A DNA stretch of 55,297 bases from Planctomycetota bacterium (lineage in GTDB: Bacteria > Planctomycetota > UBA1135 > UBA2386). The notes below the pieces were generated by a model, which saw nothing but the letters and a program-made list of their open reading frames with translations, had not been told where the DNA came from and did no database searches. Made by a program: the position numbers and the translations under genes. The first letter of the stretch is position 1. Each line of letters opens with the position of its first letter. Shown one piece after another: positions 1 to 8,092 of the stretch. The stretch is from NCBI GenBank assembly GCA_020848735.1, contig JADLHO010000128.1:1-55297 (forward strand), read 5' to 3'.

Positions 1-2
1 AG

Positions 3-974
<972 letters not shown>

Positions 975-1034
975 GCCCGAGGCCGCGGTCCCTGCGGTGA
1001 ACGAGGCCTGCAATCCGCCGCGCGATCCTGCCGA

Positions 1035-1040
1035 TAGGAC
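1035..1040 (+). promoter_or_regulatory. Putative -10 hexamer 7 nt before the glycosyltransferase start
   Basis: TAGGAC is the only TA-containing hexamer in the short region between thiC and the next ATG. Its end lies 7 nt before the ATG at 1048, so a normal start site would fall on or just before that ATG. This supports 1048 over the upstream GTG at 997. The overlapping AGGA could alternatively act as a weak Shine-Dalgarno. No -35 is evident. Confidence 0.35.
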
Positions 1041-1047
1041 GGGACGC

Positions 1048-2046
1048 ATGACGACCTGTGCCGCGGCCGCGCCCACCGAGGTGAAGAGCGACGCGCTCGC
1101 CGGGCCGCGCCTCGCCGTCGTGCTGCTCACCTGGAACGCGCGCGCCGACACCCTCGCGTGCCTCGGCCGTCTCGTGCCGCAGCTCCGTCCCGGCGACCTG
1201 CTCGTCGTCAGCGACAACGGCTCGAGCGACGGCACCGAGAGCGCGGTGCGTGCGGCATTCCCGAGCGTCGTCTACGTGCAGAACGGCGCGAACCTCGGCT
1301 TCGCCGGCGGTGTCAATGCGGGTCTGCGGCGGGCACTCGATTCGTCGAGCGAGTGGCTGCTCGTGCTCAACAACGACACGGAGCCGGACGGCGAGCTCCT
1401 CGCGCGGTTGCGGGGACCGGCGGCGAGCGCGGCGCCGAACGTCGGCGCGCTCCAGCCCCTGCTCGTCTCCACCGCGGATCCGGAGCGCATCGACTCCGCA
1501 GGCCTCGCGCCGCGCGCGCTGCCCGGCGCACGGGACCGCCACACGGGTGAACCGGCGCGGAGCCTCGGGACCGCCGCGCGGCCGATCTTCGGCGCCTGCG
1601 GTGCCGCCGCGCTCTATCGCCGCAGCGCGCTCGAGCGCGTCGGCATCTTCGACGACGCCCTCTTCGTGCTCTTCGAGGACGTCGATCTCGCGTTCCGACT
1701 GCGGGCCGCGGGGTACGCGGCGCAGCTGATCCCCTCGATCCGGCTCCCCCACCGCCGGGGGGTCTCCTCGGCATCCGGCCGGAACCGTGCGCCCGCCGCG
1801 CGGCGACGCCGCACCTGGGTGCAGCGGAACACCCTCGCGCTCGCCCTGCGCTACTGGCCCTGGCCGCGGCTGCTGCTCGCGTTCCCGATCCTCGCGTGGC
1901 GCGCGGTCGATGCGCTGCGTCTCGCGCGCGTCCATGCACCGCAGACCTGCCTGCCGCTGTGGCGCCGTGCGCTCCGCGAGCGTGGCGCGCTGCGCGCGGG
2001 ACTACGTCGCGCGGGCGGCGACGCGTGGTTCGGCCGCGATCGCTGA
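1048..2046 (+). CDS. Family 2 glycosyltransferase (rhamnosyltransferase-like)
   Basis: This looks like a cytosolic, inverting GT-A glycosyltransferase that adds a nucleotide-activated sugar to a surface glycan. Near the N-terminus it has the GT2 core: VVLLTWNARADTLACL, then DNGSSDGTE, then NLGFAGGVNAGL. This is followed by LLVLNNDTEPD, which contains the metal-binding acidic motif, and FEDVDLAFRLRAAGY, the family's ED acceptor-side motif. The order is that of WcaA/RfbF-type rhamnosyltransferases. The C-terminal 70 residues are basic with a hydrophobic stretch (WPRLLLAFPILAW) that could touch the membrane. The ATG at 1048 is preferred over GTG 997. The last 45 bp overlap the end of the convergent sulfotransferase gene. 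The sugar and acceptor cannot be told from sequence. Confidence 0.85.
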   Translation: MTTCAAAAPTEVKSDALAGPRLAVVLLTWNARADTLACLGRLVPQLRPGDLLVVSDNGSSDGTESAVRAAFPSVVYVQNGANLGFAGGVNAGLRRALDSSSEWLLVLNNDTEPDGELLARLRGPAASAAPNVGALQPLLVSTADPERIDSAGLAPRALPGARDRHTGEPARSLGTAARPIFGACGAAALYRRSALERVGIFDDALFVLFEDVDLAFRLRAAGYAAQLIPSIRLPHRRGVSSASGRNRAPAARRRRTWVQRNTLALALRYWPWPRLLLAFPILAWRAVDALRLARVHAPQTCLPLWRRALRERGALRAGLRRAGGDAWFGRDR

Positions 2047-2907
2047 GGCCGGGGGATCGCGCAGCGCCTGCACGCGGGGTGCGAGCTCGGCGGCGAGCGC
2101 GGCGAGCGCCTGGTCGTGCCGGTGCGCGCCGGCGCGGTCCTTGGCGATGATCGAGGCGGCGCGGCCGAGCCGGGCCTCGTCGACGTCGAGTCCACAGAAC
2201 CGCGCGACCTCGCGCACCAGCTCGAGCGGGCGCGCCGCGAGGTCCTCGTAGCGCAGCTCGAGCGCGTTCGGACCGAGTGCCGCGACGTGTCGCCGTGCCT
2301 CGCGCACGTACTCCTCCCACAGCGTGAAGCCACCCATCAGCGTGGAAAGCCGCGGCGAGTCGCCGAACCCGGCGCGCTTGCGCAGCCAGCCCAACAGGAC
2401 GCGGTTCGTCTCGAACGCCGCCTCGCTGCGCGCGAGGTGCTCACGATGGCGGCGGCAGAGGCTGTGCGCGACGTCGACCCCGTGGCGATGCACGTGCAGC
2501 ACGCGCGCATCGGGGAAGACGCGCAACCAGAGCGGCAGGGTGAAGGTCGCGCGCGGGTCCTTCCACCCCCAGCTCATGGTCTGCCGATCGAGCCGCGGAT
2601 TCGCGAGCCAGCGCCGCAGCCCGAGGAACTCGCGGGCGCGCGGGGTCCGCATGCACCGCGCGAGGTGTTCGACGGCGAGGCGGCTCTGACCCTCGTCGTC
2701 GAGCAGCCAGTGGATCGCGGCCGGTTGGTCCCACCGCGCTCCGCACTGCGCGAGCAGCCACTCGTCGAGTTCGAGGAAGAACCGCGCCTCGTGGTTCGGA
2801 TCGAGTCGGGCTCCGACGAAGACGCCGAGCGCTTCGAGCACGCGGGCGAGCGCGCTCGTGCCCGAGCGATGCGCACCGAGGACGATGATCGGCGGACGGG
2901 TGCTCAT
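2002..2907 (-). CDS. PAPS-dependent sulfotransferase family protein
   Basis: This 301-residue protein has the sulfotransferase fold. The N-terminal phosphosulfate-binding loop is GAHRSGTSALARVLEALG (about residues 11-28). The 3'-phosphate-binding segment is VLHVHRHGVDVAHSL, followed by WEEYVREARR and LRYEDLAARPLELVREVARFCGL, the usual C-terminal sulfotransferase signature. Such enzymes move sulfate from PAPS to a hydroxyl of a carbohydrate or lipid. The ATG overlaps the stop of the flippase gene upstream (ATGA), so the two are translationally coupled. This suggests a sulfated polysaccharide or glycolipid that the flippase exports. The 3' end overlaps the glycosyltransferase gene tail to tail. 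The acceptor is unknown. Confidence 0.85.
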   Translation of the reverse strand: MSTRPPIIVLGAHRSGTSALARVLEALGVFVGARLDPNHEARFFLELDEWLLAQCGARWDQPAAIHWLLDDEGQSRLAVEHLARCMRTPRAREFLGLRRWLANPRLDRQTMSWGWKDPRATFTLPLWLRVFPDARVLHVHRHGVDVAHSLCRRHREHLARSEAAFETNRVLLGWLRKRAGFGDSPRLSTLMGGFTLWEEYVREARRHVAALGPNALELRYEDLAARPLELVREVARFCGLDVDEARLGRAASIIAKDRAGAHRHDQALAALAAELAPRVQALRDPPASAIAAEPRVAARAT

Positions 2908-4250
2908 GGGAGTCTCGAGAAGGCCTCGACACCGAAGCCGAGGCGTCGCCGCAGCGCGCAGGCCAGCGCGAGGTTCCAGGCGACGAGGCCGGCGGCGCGC
3001 GCGATCGCCGCGCCGGTCGCGCCGAAGCGCGGCGCCAGCCAGGGCAGCAGCAGCAGATCGACCACGACGCCGACAGCCAGGCCCACGAGCGCGGGCCGTT
3101 CGTGCCCCGTCATCAGGAGGACGAGTCCGACCGAGCCCATCGCGACGTTGACGACCTGGCCGATCACCAGCGGCACGAGCGCTTCGCGGGCCGCGGCGTA
3201 CTCGTCGCCGAAGAGCTGCAGCAGGGGTGAGGCGGCGAGGATCATCGCAAGGCCGAGCGGGAGCGCGAAGGCCGTCGCCACGCGAGCGGCTCGCACGGCG
3301 TCGCGCCGCAGTTCGTCGTGCGCCCCGAGTGCGTGCGCGCGCGCGAGGCGCGGAGCGAGCACCGCGTTCGCGACGAGGAGCGCGACGTTGATGAGGTTCG
3401 CGAGGCGCGCCGCGACGCCGAAGCAGCCGACCTCGTGGTCGTCCACCAGCGCCGCGAAGAGGACGATGTCGGCCTTCGCGTGCAGGATCTGCAGCAGTGC
3501 GATCGCCGTGAGCGAGACCATCGCCATGCGCCAGGCCACGCGGTCGAACTGCGGGGTCGAGTCGCGCACCGTCGGCGGCGTCGCCGCTCGCAGGCGCCGC
3601 CAGGCGACGAGCACCGCGGCCCCCATCGCGAGACCCTGACACACGATCGCGGTCTCCGCGTCGATCGCCGAGAACCCGCGTGCGAGCGCCAGCGCGAGCA
3701 GCGTCAGGACCGGCGCGAGGACGAGTTCGATCGCCTGCGCGGCACCGACGCGCCCGAAGCCGGAGAGGCCCGCGGCGCACCAGCGCATCGCCGCGGCGCA
3801 GGGCACGAAGAGCAGGCCGACGGCGAGCACGAGGCCGCGCGCCGACGCGTCGACGACGAGCGCGAGCGGCAGGCTCGCGCCGGCGCAGAGCGCCGAGGCG
3901 AGCAGGAGGCGTCGTCCGCTCCAGTCGAAGACGCCGCGCACGTGGCCGTGATCGCCGGTCGCCGAGGACGCGGCCGCGACGCGGACGAGGAGGCGGTCCA
4001 GCCCCGCGACCGCCGCGACCCCGACCAGCCCGGCCCAGCCCAGGGCCGCGTCGAAGCGACCGAGCTCCGCGGCGCCCAACCAGCGTGCGAGCACGAGCCC
4101 GAGCAGCGTCGATGCGACGATCGAGCCCATCCGGATCAGGGCCCCGGCCAGGCCCGAGTCGGCGCGCGCGCGCGGTGCCGCCACCCGCGCGGGCGGGGGC
4201 TGGCGCAGCGCCCGGTCGAGGGGCGCCTCGGGCGTGGCGACGAGCGTCAT
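2904..4250 (-). CDS. Polysaccharide flippase (MOP superfamily, Wzx-like)
   Basis: A 448-residue integral membrane protein with roughly 12-14 hydrophobic helices. It belongs by pattern to the MOP/Wzx group that flips lipid-linked oligosaccharides across the cytoplasmic membrane. Helix 1 begins at LIRMGSIVASTLLGLVLARWLG, the usual opening of this family. Later signatures include ADIVLFAALVDDHEVGCFGVAARLANL in the middle and PLLQLFGDEYAAAREALVPL before the last helices. The N-terminal 35 residues are hydrophilic and Pro/Arg-rich. ATG at 4250 was chosen; no good Shine-Dalgarno is visible. The stop overlaps the sulfotransferase start by four bases. The 97 bp upstream (4251-4347) contain nothing recognisable. 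Confidence 0.82.
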   Translation of the reverse strand: MTLVATPEAPLDRALRQPPPARVAAPRARADSGLAGALIRMGSIVASTLLGLVLARWLGAAELGRFDAALGWAGLVGVAAVAGLDRLLVRVAAASSATGDHGHVRGVFDWSGRRLLLASALCAGASLPLALVVDASARGLVLAVGLLFVPCAAAMRWCAAGLSGFGRVGAAQAIELVLAPVLTLLALALARGFSAIDAETAIVCQGLAMGAAVLVAWRRLRAATPPTVRDSTPQFDRVAWRMAMVSLTAIALLQILHAKADIVLFAALVDDHEVGCFGVAARLANLINVALLVANAVLAPRLARAHALGAHDELRRDAVRAARVATAFALPLGLAMILAASPLLQLFGDEYAAAREALVPLVIGQVVNVAMGSVGLVLLMTGHERPALVGLAVGVVVDLLLLPWLAPRFGATGAAIARAAGLVAWNLALACALRRRLGFGVEAFSRLP

Positions 4251-4347
4251 CGAGGGAGCTTCGTGGGCCTGCGGCGGCGTGCGACGCGCGGGAGCCCCGC
4301 CTCTCCATCGGCCGATGGCAACGCCGGCTTGAGTCGCCGGGAGCGGA

Positions 4348-5040
4348 TCACGCCTCGCGACGGCGGACGACCGAGGGGATCCGCAGCTTGAGTCGGTCGG
4401 GTCCGGCCTCGTCGACCCGGGCGCCGAGGCGGCCGATCACCCCCGCGGCACCGGCGCGCGCGACCGGGAGCGCGATGCGGAAGGGCAGGCAGCCGGGGTC
4501 GGTCTGCAGGCTGAGCTCCACGGCGACCGCGGCGCCCTGTTGCTCGCAGAGGTCGAGGCGCAGCTCACCCGAGTAGCAGGCCGGGACCTCGAGCGCGACG
4601 CAGCGGAGCAGCTCGCAGACCGCGCGGATGAAGGTCCGCGCGTCGACGCGCCGCGGCGAGTCCTTCGACGAATGGCCGAGCTCGAGCCGCACGCCGCGTT
4701 CACGCAGCGGCACGCGGCAGACCTCGGCGAGGCGCATCAGGAGGATCCCTGCCTGCTCGACGTGCGGCGGATCCGCATCCTCGGGGCCGGCGTGGCGCAG
4801 GACGTCGAGCGCATGCTCCGCCTTGCCGCAGGACTCGAGGATCGTCTCGCGGTGTCGCGTCGTCTGCTTGGTCATGCCAAGCACGTGGGCGCTGCCCTGG
4901 ATCGCGAAGAGGTGGTTGCCCAAGGCGTGCAGGAGTCCGGGAGCGACGAAGTCGAGCAGCAGGGCGTCGGCGAGCTGCGCCGCGGAGAGCGGCTGATCCC
5001 GCGTGGAGTCGAGTGCCGGCGCTGCCTGCGAGTCGCTCAT
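4348..5040 (-). CDS. Degenerate histidine-kinase-like protein (DHp plus relic ATPase fold)
   Basis: A 230-residue soluble protein of uncertain role. Residues 36-50 (LLHALGNHLFAIQGS) fit the phospho-acceptor H-box pattern H-x-L-x-N-x-L-x-x-I-x-G of sensor kinases, with candidate His38 and Asn42. The segment RAVCELLRCVALEVPACYSG lines up in position with the first helix of a HATPase domain, and ELRLDLCEQQGAAVAVELSL with its first strands. The Asn-box and glycine-rich ATP-lid motifs are missing. I read it as a pseudokinase or phosphotransfer protein (inference). Its ATG overlaps the TGA of the HtrA-like protease gene (ATGA), so it is made with that protease. It could also be a structural four-helix partner with no phosphotransfer role. 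Confidence 0.55.
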   Translation of the reverse strand: MSDSQAAPALDSTRDQPLSAAQLADALLLDFVAPGLLHALGNHLFAIQGSAHVLGMTKQTTRHRETILESCGKAEHALDVLRHAGPEDADPPHVEQAGILLMRLAEVCRVPLRERGVRLELGHSSKDSPRRVDARTFIRAVCELLRCVALEVPACYSGELRLDLCEQQGAAVAVELSLQTDPGCLPFRIALPVARAGAAGVIGRLGARVDEAGPDRLKLRIPSVVRRREA

Positions 5041-6203
5041 TGCGGTTGCGATCCGGGGTCGCGCGGGCCGACCTCCCCCAACGCGACGGCGACCGGCCCC
5101 AGCGCCTGGCCGTCGCGATGCACGACCAGCAGCACCTCGCGACCGGGTCGCGACCAGGTGACCCGGTCGTAGAAGTCACCCGCGCTCGTGAGCGGTTCGG
5201 CGTCGAGCGAGAGGATGAGGTCCCCGACGCGCAGTCCGGCGCGCTCCGCCGGCTGCCCCTTGACGACCTCGGTGACCTCGATCGCGACTCCCGCATCGCG
5301 CGGCGGCCCGGCACCGGAGTCGCGCGCGGCGTCCGCGCGCGGCGGCCGCTCGGGCTCGCTGCCGGGAGCGCCCGGCATCCGTTCGCGGAACGCGATCCCG
5401 AGCTGGGCGCGCCGCACGCGTCCTTCGTCGCGCTCCATCACCTCGAGCACCTTGCGGATCGTGCGTCCGCCGACCGCGAAACCCAGTCCCTCGCCGTCGG
5501 CCGCGGCGCGCGTCGTCATTCCGATCACGCGACCGGCGAGGTCGAAGACCGGACTGCCCGAGCTGCCCGGATGGACGGGTGCGCTGTATTGGAGGTACTC
5601 ATTGCTGACCGTGAGCCCATCGTGACGCAGGTGCCGTCCGACATAGCCCACGACGCCCGCGCCGACCGTCCGTCGGAAGCTCAGCGGATTGCCGACCGTG
5701 ACGATCCAATCGCCCTGCCGCACGTCTTCGGTCGAGGCGATGACGACGCTCGTGAGCGGTCGCGGCGGGGACTCGATGCGCAGCACGGCGAGGTCGGTGG
5801 TCGCGTCGTCGCCGACCACGGTCGCGCGCAGGGTGCCGATCCCCGCGATCTCGACCTCGATGCGGCGCGCGGCCACGACGAGGTGGTGCGCCGTCAGCAC
5901 GAGCCCCTTCGGATCGAAGACGAAGCCCGTGCCGCGGCTCTCGCCGTCGACGATGTCGTGCGCTTCGCTGGGCTGCGCCCCCGCCAGCGTGTCGTGCTCG
6001 GTGCGCACCGCGACGACCGCGTCGCGGACGAGCTCCACCACCGGTGCGAGGCTCGGGATCCCCACGACGCGCTCGAGCTGCAGCGTATGGACCGGCGCGG
6101 GCGCGGGACGCGGCAGCAGGTAAATGCCGCACGCAGCACCCGTCGCCACGAAGAGTGGCCCGAGTGCGAACCACGCGAGCCAGGTTGGACGCGCCGCACG
6201 CAC
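5037..6203 (-). CDS. Membrane-anchored S1C (HtrA/Deg-like) serine protease with PDZ domain
   Basis: A 388-residue trypsin-fold protease. From the GTG at 6203 it starts with one membrane segment (about residues 8-30), then the protease domain. The triad is His107 in VLTAHHLVV, Asp137 in ATTDLAVLRIE and Ser215 in HPGSSGSPVFD. The usual GNSGGP is GSSGSP here. The C-terminal third carries one PDZ domain with VVKGQPAERAGLRVGDLILSLDAEPL. Family knowledge points to envelope protein quality control or regulated proteolysis outside the cytoplasmic membrane. The frame stays open to 6410, but the extension is Arg/Ser-rich. GTG 6203 sits 8 nt after a TAGAGT hexamer and just before the membrane segment. 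The stop overlaps the following gene (ATGA). Confidence 0.86.
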   Translation of the reverse strand: MRAARPTWLAWFALGPLFVATGAACGIYLLPRPAPAPVHTLQLERVVGIPSLAPVVELVRDAVVAVRTEHDTLAGAQPSEAHDIVDGESRGTGFVFDPKGLVLTAHHLVVAARRIEVEIAGIGTLRATVVGDDATTDLAVLRIESPPRPLTSVVIASTEDVRQGDWIVTVGNPLSFRRTVGAGVVGYVGRHLRHDGLTVSNEYLQYSAPVHPGSSGSPVFDLAGRVIGMTTRAAADGEGLGFAVGGRTIRKVLEVMERDEGRVRRAQLGIAFRERMPGAPGSEPERPPRADAARDSGAGPPRDAGVAIEVTEVVKGQPAERAGLRVGDLILSLDAEPLTSAGDFYDRVTWSRPGREVLLVVHRDGQALGPVAVALGEVGPRDPGSQPQ

Positions 6204-6211
6204 GGGCGCGC

Positions 6212-6217
6212 ACTCTA
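6212..6217 (-). promoter_or_regulatory. Putative -10 hexamer 8 nt before the HtrA-like start
   Basis: TAGAGT on the minus strand ends 8 nt before the GTG at 6203, the spacing expected for a leaderless transcript. No Shine-Dalgarno precedes this start. The divergent region up to the M32 gene (6204-6363) holds nothing else that I recognise. Confidence 0.4.
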
Positions 6218-6363
6218 GCGAGCGGTCACCCCGCAGGGTAGTCGCGCCCGGAATGCGATCCCGGACGGGCGGACTCGATGCGGTCGGCAGGCGCTGGACT
6301 CGCCATGATGCCGCGCCCGCACCGGACGCCCGCTGGACGGCTTCCGGCCCGGCCGACCCGACG

Positions 6364-7905
6364 ATGACGCCCTCCACGGACAGCTTCGAGCGCGCCTGGG
6401 TGCGCCTCACCGCGCGCCTGCGCGAGATCCACCTCCTCGATGCGGCCCAGGACCTGCTCGCCTGGGATCGCGAGGTCTACATGCCCGCGCGGGGCATCGC
6501 GCAGCGTGCGGAGGCGTTGGCGCTCCTCGCGCGGCTCTCCCACGAGCGGTTCGTGGCGCCGGCGCTCGCCGACGAGCTCGGCACCTGTCACGCGCTCGCG
6601 GACACGCTCGCTCCAGAGGACACCCGCCGCGACGAACTCCGCGAACTGGCGCGGCGACATGCGCGTCGTCAGAAGCTGCCCGTGAGCCTCGTCGCCGAAG
6701 CAGCGCACGTCGAGGCGATGGCGCAGAGCGCCTGGGCGACGGCCCGCGCGGCGAACGACTTCGCCAGCTTCGCGCCTTGGCTCGCGCGCGTCTTCGAACT
6801 CGCGCGGGCGAAGGCCGCGGCCTTCGGGAAGCCGCGCGACGGCGAGCTCTGGGATGCGCTCGTCGAGGACTACGAGCCCGGTGCCAGCGCGCGGCAGCTG
6901 CGCGCGCTGTTCGGCGAACTCGTGCCGCGACAGTCGGCCCTGGTGCGTCGGCTCGTCGCGGCGGAGCGTCGCCCCGACGACGCCGCGCGGCGCGTCGCCG
7001 TCCCGCTCGCCGCGCAGGAGGCGCTCGCCCGCGAGGTCGCGTCGGCGCTCGGCTTCGATTTCGAACGCGGACGACTCGATCGCTCGGCGCACCCCTTCAC
7101 CAGCGGCACGCATGCCGACGACGTGCGCATCACGACGCGCTACTCCGAGAGCGACCTCTTCGACGCGCTCTACTCGACGATCCACGAGGTCGGGCATGGG
7201 CTCTACGAGCAGGGCCTGCCCGCGGCGCGCGCCGGCATGCCCGCGGGTCAGGCTGCGTCGCTCGGCATCCACGAGAGCCAGAGTCGACTCTGGGAGAACC
7301 ATGTCGGGCGCAGCCGCGGCTTCTGGGATTGGTGTGCGCCGCGCCTGCGCCACCACGCGGGGAGCCGCGACGCGCGCCACGACGCGGTCGCGCTGGCCCG
7401 CGCCGCGTGGCGCGTGCAGCCGTCGCTCATCCGCGTCGACGCCGACGAGGCGACCTACGACCTCCACGTCGCGGTGCGCTTCTCGATCGAGGTCGAGCTG
7501 CTCGAAGGCCGGCTCCCCATCGACGCCTTGCCGACGCGCTGGAACGCGGCGTACCGCGAGATCCTCGGCGTCGAGGTCCAAGACGATCGCCGCGGCTGCC
7601 TGCAGGACGTGCACTGGTCGGCCGGGCTCATCGGCTACTTCCCGACCTACACGCTCGGCAACCTCGCCGCGGCGCAGCTGATGGTCGCCGCGCGCCGCGA
7701 GCTCGGCGATCTCGACTCGGCCTTCGGCCGCGGGGAGTTCCGGCCCCTGCTCGAGTGGCTGCGGCGGCACATCCACGCCCATGGCGCCGTGCGCTCGCCG
7801 CAGCGTCTCATCCGCGACGCGACCGGCGCCCCGCTCGGCACCGCGGCCTTCCTCGAGCACCTCGAGTCGCGGCTCCTGCCCGCCCACGGGCTCGCGCGCA
7901 CCTGA
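6364..7905 (+). CDS. M32 family metallocarboxypeptidase (carboxypeptidase Taq-like)
   Basis: A 513-residue zinc carboxypeptidase that trims C-terminal residues from peptides, probably in the cytosol since no signal peptide is present. The zinc motif is HEVGH at residues 274-278 in STIHEVGHGLYEQGLP. The family-specific HES motif follows at about 303 (GIHESQSRLWEN) and includes the downstream glutamate ligand. Other M32 landmarks are DVRITTRYSE upstream and GYFPTYTLGNLAAAQL downstream. Length matches the usual 500 residues. ATG 6364 was chosen because it opens the conserved N-terminal helix bundle (FERAWVRLTARLREIHLLDAA). The longer open frame to 6124 would overlap the divergent protease gene. 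There is no clear Shine-Dalgarno. Confidence 0.93.
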   Translation: MTPSTDSFERAWVRLTARLREIHLLDAAQDLLAWDREVYMPARGIAQRAEALALLARLSHERFVAPALADELGTCHALADTLAPEDTRRDELRELARRHARRQKLPVSLVAEAAHVEAMAQSAWATARAANDFASFAPWLARVFELARAKAAAFGKPRDGELWDALVEDYEPGASARQLRALFGELVPRQSALVRRLVAAERRPDDAARRVAVPLAAQEALAREVASALGFDFERGRLDRSAHPFTSGTHADDVRITTRYSESDLFDALYSTIHEVGHGLYEQGLPAARAGMPAGQAASLGIHESQSRLWENHVGRSRGFWDWCAPRLRHHAGSRDARHDAVALARAAWRVQPSLIRVDADEATYDLHVAVRFSIEVELLEGRLPIDALPTRWNAAYREILGVEVQDDRRGCLQDVHWSAGLIGYFPTYTLGNLAAAQLMVAARRELGDLDSAFGRGEFRPLLEWLRRHIHAHGAVRSPQRLIRDATGAPLGTAAFLEHLESRLLPAHGLART

Positions 7906-8092
7906 CGGGTGGAACACCGACCAGGATCGGGACATCTCGCGTAGCGGCAACACGTCCGGCGACAGCGCAGCCTCGGCACGTCGCTCCCGATCGGAGACGC
8001 GGCGCGCGCCACGAGCGTCGCGAATCGATCCAGCTCCGTCCGGCGAACTCCGAAACGACGGGTGGGACTTCGACGGAACCAAGAGGATGACG

